Origin: an uncultured Roseobacter sp.
GTDB lineage: Bacteria; Pseudomonadota; Alphaproteobacteria; Rhodobacterales; Rhodobacteraceae
Length of the DNA stretch: 64,000 bases
NCBI RefSeq assembly: GCF_947499265.1
Contig: NZ_CANMNK010000002.1
Span: 1 to 64,000 of the forward strand
Direction: 5' to 3'
Positions 24,811 through 32,315 of the stretch are shown here, one piece after another. Position 1 is the first letter of the stretch. Every line of letters begins with the position of its first letter. A program made the translations under genes and the position numbers. The notes under the pieces were generated by a model. It made no database searches. It was not told the DNA's origin and saw only the letters and a list, made by a program, of their open reading frames with translations.

Positions 24811-26117
24811 ACGAGGGCGATGTGGTCAGGAAATGGCAGGCCAGCATGCCACTTATTGTCGGTTTCACCACGCTGGCGGTGCTGGTGGGTGTTGTCGGTG
24901 GCTGGAGCGTCAACACGAAAATCGCCGCAGCGGTGGTGGCCGACGGCATGATACAGGTGGAATCGAACAGGCAGGTGATCCAGCATCCCGAAGGCGGCGT
25001 GGTCGGCGAAATTCTGGTGCAGGACGGGGATCACGTTGCAGCTGGTGATGTGCTCATCCGGCTGGATGGTCGGTTGCTGCGATCGGAACTGGTTGTGGTC
25101 GAGGCGCAGCTGCACGAGATCTTTGTCCGCAAAGCACGTCTTCAGTCCGAGCGCGATGGTGCCGAGGCGATGGTACTCCCCGCGACGGTCACCGCCCTTG
25201 CAAAGGGCAGTCCCGCGGTGGCCGCCTTGGTCAAGGGGCAGAAAAACCTCTTTGAAGCCCGTATTTTGTCCTTGGCCAAAGAACGCGATCAACTCGACGA
25301 ACAGATCGCGCAAATCGGCAATGAAATAACCGGAACCGAAGCGCAGCTTGAAGCGCTCTATGAGCAGCAGGAGCTGGTTGGGAACGAACAGCAGGACGCC
25401 GAAGATCTCTTTGACAAAGGGCTGATACAGGCGTCCCGGGTGACCACCTTGCAGCGCGATACGGCCAATATCACCGGTGAGATCGGTCGTCTAATTGCCC
25501 GCGAGGCGGAGCTGAACGGGCAGATCGCGGCGCTGAACATACAAAAGCTGAGGTTGCAAACCACACGGCGTGAGGAGGCGATTGAGACGCTGCGGGATCT
25601 GCAGCCGCAGGAGGTGGAACTGATCGAGCGCGCCCAGACCCTGCGCGAGACCCTCGCGCGGCTTGATTTGCGCGCGCCCGTGAGCGGTATTGTCTATGGC
25701 TCCACGGTTTTTGCCCTGCAGTCGGTTATTCAGCCTGCGGCGCCAATCATGTATGTGGTGCCGCAGGACCAGCCTCTGGTTGTTTCCGCGCGCATCCCGT
25801 CAACCCATATTGATCAGGTACATATCGGGCAGCAGGCGTCTTTGAGGTTCACCTCCTTCAGCCAGCGCACCACGCCAGCCATCAATGGGAATGTGAGCAA
25901 GCTGTCGGCGGACGTGTACACAGATGAGGTGACGGGTAGCAGTTATTATCAGGCGGGGGTGGTACCGGACACGCAGGAACTGTCGAAGTTGCAGGGGCAG
26001 GAGCTGTTGCCGGGCATGCCGGTTCAGCTGTTTATCAAGGCAGAAGAACGCACGCCGCTCAGCTACCTCGTCAAGCCGGTAACCGACTACCTGAGCAAGG
26101 CTTTTCGGGAGAGTTGA
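24807..26117 (+). CDS. HlyD-family periplasmic adaptor of type I secretion
   Basis: The 436-residue membrane fusion protein has one transmembrane segment near residues 13-35. The lipoyl-half motif VIQHPEGGVVGEILVQDGDHV follows, then a long helical coiled-coil region (about 95-285) and the returning LDLRAPVSGIVYGSTVFALQSVIQP with the beta-barrel DQPLVVSARI. This is the PrtE/HlyD layout that bridges the ABC exporter and the outer-membrane channel. It overlaps the exporter gene by four bases. Confidence 0.92.
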   Translation: MNEGDVVRKWQASMPLIVGFTTLAVLVGVVGGWSVNTKIAAAVVADGMIQVESNRQVIQHPEGGVVGEILVQDGDHVAAGDVLIRLDGRLLRSELVVVEAQLHEIFVRKARLQSERDGAEAMVLPATVTALAKGSPAVAALVKGQKNLFEARILSLAKERDQLDEQIAQIGNEITGTEAQLEALYEQQELVGNEQQDAEDLFDKGLIQASRVTTLQRDTANITGEIGRLIAREAELNGQIAALNIQKLRLQTTRREEAIETLRDLQPQEVELIERAQTLRETLARLDLRAPVSGIVYGSTVFALQSVIQPAAPIMYVVPQDQPLVVSARIPSTHIDQVHIGQQASLRFTSFSQRTTPAINGNVSKLSADVYTDEVTGSSYYQAGVVPDTQELSKLQGQELLPGMPVQLFIKAEERTPLSYLVKPVTDYLSKAFRES

Positions 26118-26275
26118 TCTCGTAGCGCATCGTGACCTTTACCTAGGGGAACCGCCTCTGACATGAGGGTTGTTTGGCAACACTCTGGAATCCCGAAAAA
26201 ATATGGGGTTCACAGACTCTGCCCAAATTGTTAACAAATCCCTAATAAAAAAAGATGAAGGCAGGTACGAGGGTA

Positions 26276-27343
26276 ATGAAAACGGGCTTTCGAGGCACGT
26301 TCGTAATTTCCTGGTCGCAAACAGAAGTAGATGGCCTTGAGGCCGCGCCGGTACAGGCACTCAGCGTGGGTGCGGCATGGTCCTGGCGGGGGGATGCCGT
26401 GCAGGTGGACGGATCCGCTGGTGTGTTGCGACTGGATCGGGCGGAAGGATCGGAGACACTGCGCAAACGCGCGGCCAAGATGGTGCATCGGTTGGTCGGG
26501 GCGGCATTGGATCCCGGGCAGTTGGGCACGGCGCGCGAGGAGGCGATCAACGCGGGCCTTGCGGACAGCAGTTTTGTGGTGACGGATGGCGCGCAGAGCT
26601 ACACTGTCACGCTCATCAACATCGGGTGTGGGGCGCAGCCGCTCTTGATGTTCCTTGATGAGTTGCCGCCGCGCGGGACCGATCTGTGGATCGTGCATCA
26701 CACCCTGGGGTCAAAACCCGCTGGCACGGGGCATTCTGAAAGCGGCGGCGTCATTTGCTTCACACCCGGAACGCGGATCGACACGGCCAATGGGGCGATA
26801 CCTGTTCAGGACCTTGCCGTGGGTGATCTGGTTCAAACCAAGGACAACGGGCTACAGCCGATTGAATGGGTGGGCAGCCGCCGCATGACGGGCGCGCGCC
26901 TTTTTGCCATGCCACGATTGCGCCCGGTGCGCATTCGCGCCGGCGCCCTGGGTTTGGAGCGCCCGGATCAGGAACTGCTGGTATCGCCGGAGCATCGGAT
27001 GCTGGTCAAAGGGCCGGTGGCGCAGGATTTGTTCAACACCCCTGAGGTGCTGGTTGCGGCCAAAGACCTGATCAACGGTCAGACAATCACCGTTGACGTG
27101 CAGATGCGGGAAGTGACCTATGTTCACCTGCTGCTGCCGGGGCATAACGTGCTCTGGGCCAATGGCGTCGAAACGGAGAGCTTTCATCCCGCAAGCGCGG
27201 ATTTGTCGACGCTCGAAGCATCGGACAGAGCGCGGCTATTGGCGCAGTATCCCGATCTGGCTTTCGACCCGCATACCTATGGCGGCTACGCCCGGCGCAA
27301 TCTGTCAGCCTCCGAAGCGGCCATTCTCAAGCACGCGGCCTGA
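26276..27343 (+). CDS. Hint-domain (Hint_2 type) protein
   Basis: The 355-residue protein has an N-terminal region of about 155 residues that I cannot assign. A Hedgehog/intein-type autoprocessing domain begins at GGVICFTPGTRIDTANG, with the catalytic Cys near residue 161. VQDLAVGDLVQT, VSPEHRMLV and GHNVLWANGVETESFHP mark the rest of a Hint_2 domain, common in Rhodobacterales secreted proteins. ATG 26276 has GAGGG just upstream; ATG 26255 is also possible. It is downstream of the exporter genes after a 158-base gap containing a TTGTTAACAA palindrome. It may be a second exported substrate, but autocleavage is unproven. Confidence 0.8.
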   Translation: MKTGFRGTFVISWSQTEVDGLEAAPVQALSVGAAWSWRGDAVQVDGSAGVLRLDRAEGSETLRKRAAKMVHRLVGAALDPGQLGTAREEAINAGLADSSFVVTDGAQSYTVTLINIGCGAQPLLMFLDELPPRGTDLWIVHHTLGSKPAGTGHSESGGVICFTPGTRIDTANGAIPVQDLAVGDLVQTKDNGLQPIEWVGSRRMTGARLFAMPRLRPVRIRAGALGLERPDQELLVSPEHRMLVKGPVAQDLFNTPEVLVAAKDLINGQTITVDVQMREVTYVHLLLPGHNVLWANGVETESFHPASADLSTLEASDRARLLAQYPDLAFDPHTYGGYARRNLSASEAAILKHAA

Positions 27344-27348
27344 ACCGG

Positions 27349-27918
27349 TCAGTCGCCGATCACCGTCTTGATGATCGCCTTGGCGTTGTCGCTTGCCCAA
27401 TCCGCGTCGCCGCGCAGCCGCGCGATTTCGCGGCCCTCAGGGTCGATCAGGACCGTAATCGGCAAGCCGAAGATGCCCATCTGGCTGGCCAGCGCCTGTT
27501 TTGGATCCTGATGGCGGGGCAGGTTGTCCACGCCGATTTCCTTGAAGAATTTCTTGATCCCCTCGGGCGAGTTGCGACCGGTCGCGATGGTCACGACCTC
27601 GAAATCGTCGCCCCCCAGTTCCGATTGCAACTCCGACAGCTGCGGCATTTCCTTGCGGCAGGGCGCGCACCAGGTGGCCCAGAAGTTCAACAGCACGTAT
27701 TTGCCCTGATAGGCTTCCAGCGTCTGCTCCCCCGCATCATCCGCAAGCTGGTAGGCAGCGGTCGATATAGCTTCCGGCACCTCGTGAAACACCAGCTTTT
27801 TCATGTCACCGGTGCGCAAAAGCGCCGCCTGCGTCAGATCCGCCTGCGCGCCTGACGGAGCCGAGATTGCGCCTGCGCCAAGGGCCGTATAAACGAGCGC
27901 AGCAAATATTCTTTTCAT
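27349..27918 (-). CDS. TlpA/ResA-like thioredoxin-fold protein
   Basis: The 189-residue protein has an N-terminal signal (residues about 1-26, ending in SGAQA) and a thioredoxin-like domain with [15 protein letters not shown]. The redox pair is Cys84/Cys87. [16 protein letters not shown] supplies the cis-Pro loop. Such periplasmic proteins reduce disulfides in cytochrome c maturation or act as general reductants. ATG 27918 follows GGAGGGG. It diverges from argH with only 24 bases between the start codons. In several alphaproteobacteria argH has a TlpA-like neighbour, and the promoters here must overlap. Confidence 0.88.
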   Translation of the reverse strand: MKRIFAALVYTALGAGAISAPSGAQADLTQAALLRTGDMKKLVFHEVPEAISTAAYQLADDAGEQTLEAYQGKYVLLNFWATWCAPCRKEMPQLSELQSELGGDDFEVVTIATGRNSPEGIKKFFKEIGVDNLPRHQDPKQALASQMGIFGLPITVLIDPEGREIARLRGDADWASDNAKAIIKTVIGD

Positions 27919-27942
27919 ATCCCCTCCGAAGGGTTCGCGACG

Positions 27943-29355
27943 ATGACTGATACGCCCGGCTCCAAATCCTCCAATGCCTCCAACCAGATGTGGGGCGGTC
28001 GCTTTGCTGCCGGTCCGGATGCGATCATGGAGGCCATCAATGCCTCGATTGGCTTCGACAAACGGATGGCGGCACAAGACATTGCAGGATCACGCGCGCA
28101 TGCCGCGATGCTGGGGGCAACGGGCATTTTGGAACCTAGCGATGTCGACGCCATTCGGGAAGGTCTCCTCACAGTCTTGTCAGAAATTGAGGACGGCAGC
28201 TTCCAGTTTTCCACCGCGCTTGAAGATATCCACATGAATGTGGAGGCGCGGCTGAAAGAGATCATCGGCGAACCCGCGGGCCGTTTGCACACGGGCCGCA
28301 GCCGCAACGACCAGGTGGCGACAGATTTCAAACTCTGGGTCCGTGACCAGTTGGATGCCGCCGAGAGCGGCCTTGTTGCGTTGATCCGGGCGCTGCTGGA
28401 TCAGGCAGAGGCGGGGGCGGATTGGGTGATGCCCGGTTTCACGCATCTGCAAACCGCGCAACCGGTGACCTGGGGCCATCATATGATGGCCTATGTGGAG
28501 ATGTTTGGCCGTGATCTCAGCCGGGTGCGCGATGCGCGGGCACGGATGAATACCTCTCCGTTGGGGGCCGCGGCGCTGGCCGGCACGTCGTTCCCCATTG
28601 ACCGGGATATGACCGCAAAAGCGCTGGGATTTGATGCGCCTGCTGCGAACTCCCTCGATGCGGTCAGTGATCGCGATTTTGCGCTGGAGTTTCTGAGCGC
28701 GGCAAGCATTTGTGCGATGCATCTGAGCCGGTTTGCCGAAGAACTGGTGATCTGGTCCTCCGCGCAGTTCCGGTTTGTGACGCTGAGTGATCGGTTCTCC
28801 ACCGGCTCGTCGATCATGCCGCAAAAGAAAAACCCGGACGCGGCCGAACTGATCCGCGCGAAAGTGGGGCGCATTTTCGGGGCCAATACGGCGCTGATGA
28901 TGGTGATGAAGGGCTTACCGCTGACCTATTCCAAGGACATGCAGGAGGACAAGGAGCAGGTCTTTGACGCCGCCGATAACCTGATGCTGGCGCTGGCGGC
29001 GATGACCGGCATGGTGGCGGATATGAGTGCCAACCGCGACAGTCTGGCGGCGGCGGCGGGCTCCGGTTTCTCCACGGCCACCGATCTGGCGGATTGGCTG
29101 GTACGTGTCCTCGGGCTGCCGTTCCGCGACGCACACCACATTACCGGGACCCTCGTGGCACTTGCGGAAAGCAAGGGATGTGACCTGCCAGACCTGACGC
29201 TGGACGAGATGAAATCCGCGCATTCGGGCATCACAGCCGAAGTATTTGATGTGCTCGGGGTGGAAAATTCGGTAAACAGCCGTACGTCTTATGGGGGAAC
29301 GGCACCTGCTCAGGTCCGCTCCCAGATCGCGCGCTGGAAGGAACTTGTGGCATGA
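27943..29355 (+). CDS. argH: Argininosuccinate lyase
   Basis: The 470-residue cytoplasmic enzyme catalyses the last arginine-biosynthesis step, splitting argininosuccinate into arginine and fumarate. Family blocks are MWGGRF at the start, [13 protein letters not shown] (about residue 115), TFHLQT-type segment as [16 protein letters not shown], and the signature [15 protein letters not shown] near 290. The length is normal. The start overlaps no upstream gene; the stop overlaps a small lipoprotein gene by ATGA. Confidence 0.96.
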   Translation: MTDTPGSKSSNASNQMWGGRFAAGPDAIMEAINASIGFDKRMAAQDIAGSRAHAAMLGATGILEPSDVDAIREGLLTVLSEIEDGSFQFSTALEDIHMNVEARLKEIIGEPAGRLHTGRSRNDQVATDFKLWVRDQLDAAESGLVALIRALLDQAEAGADWVMPGFTHLQTAQPVTWGHHMMAYVEMFGRDLSRVRDARARMNTSPLGAAALAGTSFPIDRDMTAKALGFDAPAANSLDAVSDRDFALEFLSAASICAMHLSRFAEELVIWSSAQFRFVTLSDRFSTGSSIMPQKKNPDAAELIRAKVGRIFGANTALMMVMKGLPLTYSKDMQEDKEQVFDAADNLMLALAAMTGMVADMSANRDSLAAAAGSGFSTATDLADWLVRVLGLPFRDAHHITGTLVALAESKGCDLPDLTLDEMKSAHSGITAEVFDVLGVENSVNSRTSYGGTAPAQVRSQIARWKELVA

Positions 29356-29525
29356 GATTGCTGGCATCTTTGATGATTTGCGGCCTGCTGGCCGCTTGCG
29401 GCGCGGATGGTGAACCGGTGACGCCCAGCGTCAATGGTGGCGTGACGATCAACCAAAATGGCATCTACCCGCGCGCCTCGGTTGGGGTGGGCAAGGGGCC
29501 GTTGTCGATCTGGTTGGGCCTGTGA
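29352..29525 (+). CDS. Small lipoprotein downstream of argH
   Basis: A 57-residue product translated from an ATG that overlaps the argH stop (ATGA). It starts [20 protein letters not shown]: a short signal with the lipobox LLAAC, then a polar tail of about 40 residues ending in LSIWLGL. Entericidin-sized lipoproteins of this kind are often missed by gene finders. The tight coupling and a clean lipobox support a real gene, while the function is unknown. Confidence 0.7.
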   Translation: MRLLASLMICGLLAACGADGEPVTPSVNGGVTINQNGIYPRASVGVGKGPLSIWLGL

Positions 29526-29689
29526 TGCGTGCAACCATCCTTCTGGGGTGCGTTCTGATCATCGCCGCCTGCACCGGGCCCACCGCGCAGAACCAGCCGA
29601 CACCCGGGCGCACATCGCTGGATCCTGAACCCGCAAGTGGCGTCACGCTGTCGGGCTATGCAAGGTTCGGCTATTCGAAAGGCGGCTGA
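29525..29689 (+). CDS. Second small lipoprotein
   Basis: The 54-residue frame starts at the ATG overlapping the preceding TGA by one base (TGATG). It reads [20 protein letters not shown], a lipoprotein signal with lipobox IIAAC. A short Pro/Ser-rich tail ends GYARFGYSKGG. Its end lies one base before the next ATG. It resembles its neighbour in architecture: signal, lipobox and about 40 polar residues. The pair may be an old duplication or just two independent envelope peptides. Confidence 0.65.
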   Translation: MRATILLGCVLIIAACTGPTAQNQPTPGRTSLDPEPASGVTLSGYARFGYSKGG

Positions 29690-29690
29690 T

Positions 29691-30017
29691 ATGGCTCCGC
29701 TGCGTCTGATCTGGCTCGCGCTGGCGATTTGGGGGGCCATCCACCCGATGAGCTACTTTTTGCAGTGGTTCAATGAAAACAGCTATGACCTGATGGCTAT
29801 GGTCGACGCCTGGCATGCCAATGCGGCGACCAGCGGGCTGGTCTGGGATCTGACGATTGCCGCGGTGGCCCTGACGATCTGGATTCTGGTTGAGACAATC
29901 TCGACCAAACGCTGGCTGAACCTGATCGCCATATTGGCGACCTTTGGAATCGGGGTGAGCTGCGGGCTGCCGCTCTATCTCTACCTCAGGTCGAAACCGA
30001 CGAAACAATCGGTTTGA
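29691..30017 (+). CDS. DUF2834 domain-containing membrane protein
   Basis: The 108-residue protein has three predicted transmembrane segments: residues about 3-25, 47-66 and 73-98. It matches the small DUF2834 membrane family in length and in the WGAIHPMSYFLQWF start followed by the TSGLVWDL loop. The start codon is one base after the previous lipoprotein stop, making it the fourth gene of the argH transcript. No function is known. Confidence 0.75.
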   Translation: MAPLRLIWLALAIWGAIHPMSYFLQWFNENSYDLMAMVDAWHANAATSGLVWDLTIAAVALTIWILVETISTKRWLNLIAILATFGIGVSCGLPLYLYLRSKPTKQSV

Positions 30018-30182
30018 AATCCGAAAATTAGCAACAAATTTTCGTTTAAATGCGGCTTTTTCTCCGTGGTGTTCACGTAATGTCTTGATCTTGGTGCCAG
30101 CGGGCGATTAGACAGACGCGGGGTAAACCAGCCATGAGGCTGGATCACGATTGGGTAATACCCACGTTTGGGAGATACGAAT

Positions 30183-30875
30183 ATGAATTTTTTGACTAAA
30201 GCGGTTGCCGCAGCCGCACTTTCGCTTGCGCCGTTCAGTGCCTTTGCTGCTGTCCTGGATTTTGACAGTTTGACGTCGTCGGCGACACCGATCACAACCT
30301 ATTCCGAAGATGGCTTCGAGTTCGACGTGAGCTTCACCACCGCAGGCGGCGCGGTGGGCGCGGCAATCTTCGATTCGACATGTGTCGGCAATGCAGCCTG
30401 TGGCGGCGATCTTGATCTTAAGCCATTGGCGCAGGGTGACAACGGTGTCGAAGGCAATCTGCTGATCCTGCAGGAAGCCAACCGGAAAGTAGCTGATGAC
30501 GACGTAAGTGCTGGCACGATCAGGCTGACCCTGACAGCAGGACCGGCATTCCGTTTCATCGGTGCCTCGGTGATCGATGACACGACGTTCACCTTCTTTG
30601 ACCAGCTTGCAGGTGAACTTTCTGCAAGTCTGCTGGGCTCAATCTCCATCGGTCCTGAAGGCAATCTCGCCGGTGGCACCGGGCAAATCACCTTCGCTCA
30701 GCCGTCCCGCATCATCGGCATCGGCGACTCCATTGTGCTGGGCTACGGTGGCTCGGGCGGTATCGACTCGCTGCAGCTTGCGGCGGTGCCTGTTCCCGCA
30801 GCGCTGCCACTGATGCTTGCCGGTCTGGGCGGTTTGGGTCTGGTGGCCCGCCGTCGCAAGACGCGCGCCAGCTGA
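30183..30875 (+). CDS. VPLPA-CTERM sorting-domain protein
   Basis: The 230-residue exported protein has a signal peptide (MNFLTKAVAAAALSLAPFSA, then FAA). An unassigned beta-rich body has one Cys pair near residue 70. The C-terminus is a classic VPLPA-CTERM tail: VPVPAALPLMLAGLGGLG, then LVARRRK. Such tails are recognised by a cognate exosortase-like sorting system that must be encoded elsewhere. ATG 30183 has GGGAGA upstream. A strong terminator follows. Confidence 0.88.
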   Translation: MNFLTKAVAAAALSLAPFSAFAAVLDFDSLTSSATPITTYSEDGFEFDVSFTTAGGAVGAAIFDSTCVGNAACGGDLDLKPLAQGDNGVEGNLLILQEANRKVADDDVSAGTIRLTLTAGPAFRFIGASVIDDTTFTFFDQLAGELSASLLGSISIGPEGNLAGGTGQITFAQPSRIIGIGDSIVLGYGGSGGIDSLQLAAVPVPAALPLMLAGLGGLGLVARRRKTRAS

Positions 30876-30898
30876 AGTCAGAAACAGATTTGACGGGG

Positions 30899-30923
30899 AA
30901 GGGCGGTTTTTGCCGCCCTTTTT
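30899..30923 (+). terminator. Rho-independent terminator after the VPLPA-CTERM gene
   Basis: AAGGGCGG and CCGCCCTT form an eight-base stem with a short T-rich loop, and the descending arm runs into TTTTT. It begins 23 nt after the stop codon and separates this gene from lysA. Confidence 0.9.
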
Positions 30924-31009
30924 CATGTCCGCAGATCATGCGCTTATGGGAGATTGCGTAAAGCTCAGCGTCTGATATGAGGCGTGAGCGTTCGAACAGG
31001 GGCACAGAT

Positions 31010-32275
31010 ATGGACCACTTCCTTTACCGCGACGGCGCCCTTTATGCCGAAGATGTGCCCGTAGCGGCGATCGCCGAAGCCGTTGGTACGCCCTGTTATA
31101 TCTACTCCACGGCCACGCTGTTGCGCCATTTCCGTCTCTTCGATGAAGCGCTGGAGGGGATGGACCATCTGGTGTGCTACGCGATGAAAGCGGCCAGCAA
31201 CCAGGCCATCCTGAAAACGCTGGCGCAGGCCGGGGCCGGGATGGATGTGGTCTCAGGCGGCGAATACCAGCGGGCCAGGGCCGCCGGTGTGTCCGGTGAC
31301 AAAATCGTCTTTTCCGGGGTTGGTAAAACGGCGGCCGAGATCCGGATGGCGCTGGAAGGGGGCATTCGTCAATTCAACGTTGAATCCGAGCCCGAGATGG
31401 AGGTGCTGAACGCAACGGCGCTGGCCATGGGAAAGATTGCGCCCATCACCATCCGGGTCAACCCGGATGTGGACGCCAAAACCCATGCAAAAATTGCCAC
31501 CGGCAAGTCGGAAAACAAGTTCGGCATCCCAATTTCGCGGGCCCGTGATGTCTACGCCCTTGCGGCGTCGTTGCCGGGCTTGGAGGTGATCGGCATCGAT
31601 GTACACATCGGCAGCCAGCTGACCGACCTTGCGCCTTATGAGCTGGCCTACAAGAAGGTGGCGGAGCTGACAGAGACATTGCGCGCGGACGGACATACCA
31701 TCCGCCGGCTGGATTTGGGGGGCGGTCTGGGCATTCCTTATGCGCGCGACAATCAGGCGCCGCCGCTGCCGTTGGACTATGGCGCCCTGGTCAAGCGCAC
31801 CTTGGGCCATCTGGGCTGCGAGATCGAGATCGAGCCGGGCAGGCTGATCGCGGGCAACGCCGGCATCATGGTGTCCGAAGTGATCTACGTGAAATCCGGC
31901 GAGGATCGCGATTTTCTGATCATCGACGGGGCGATGAACGATCTGATCCGCCCGGCGATGTATGAGGCCTATCACGACATCATACCAGTGCAGGAACCGC
32001 AGGCAGGCGTGGAGCAGGTGACATTTGACATCGTCGGGCCGGTTTGCGAATCTGGTGATACCTTTGCCAAACAGCGAGTGATGCCGCCGGTTGCCGCGGG
32101 CGAGCTTGTCGCGTTCCGTTCAGCGGGTGCATATGGCGCGGTAATGAGCAGTGAATACAACTCGCGGCCCCTGATTCCGGAAGTTTTGGTGAATAAGGAT
32201 CAATTTGCGGTTATTCGCCGACGTCCGACCTTTGACGAAATGATAAATCGCGATACCATTCCAGAATGGCTTTGA
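31010..32275 (+). CDS. lysA: Diaminopimelate decarboxylase
   Basis: The 421-residue fold-type III PLP enzyme converts meso-diaminopimelate to lysine. The PLP Lys is in CYAMKAASN (Lys60). Other family marks are GGEYQRA, RVNPDVDAKTHAKIATG, KFGIP, DLGGGLGIPY, EPGRLIAGNAG and the dimer-interface Cys in GPVCESGDTFA. ATG 31010 follows AGGGG and gives the standard N-terminus. Its 3' neighbour, 40 nt on, is a DUF4175 membrane protein, a pairing frequently seen in this order. Confidence 0.96.
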   Translation: MDHFLYRDGALYAEDVPVAAIAEAVGTPCYIYSTATLLRHFRLFDEALEGMDHLVCYAMKAASNQAILKTLAQAGAGMDVVSGGEYQRARAAGVSGDKIVFSGVGKTAAEIRMALEGGIRQFNVESEPEMEVLNATALAMGKIAPITIRVNPDVDAKTHAKIATGKSENKFGIPISRARDVYALAASLPGLEVIGIDVHIGSQLTDLAPYELAYKKVAELTETLRADGHTIRRLDLGGGLGIPYARDNQAPPLPLDYGALVKRTLGHLGCEIEIEPGRLIAGNAGIMVSEVIYVKSGEDRDFLIIDGAMNDLIRPAMYEAYHDIIPVQEPQAGVEQVTFDIVGPVCESGDTFAKQRVMPPVAAGELVAFRSAGAYGAVMSSEYNSRPLIPEVLVNKDQFAVIRRRPTFDEMINRDTIPEWL

Positions 32276-32315
32276 CCGCGTATCCCCGCGGGAAAAGGCA
32301 AGCGGAGAAAAAACG

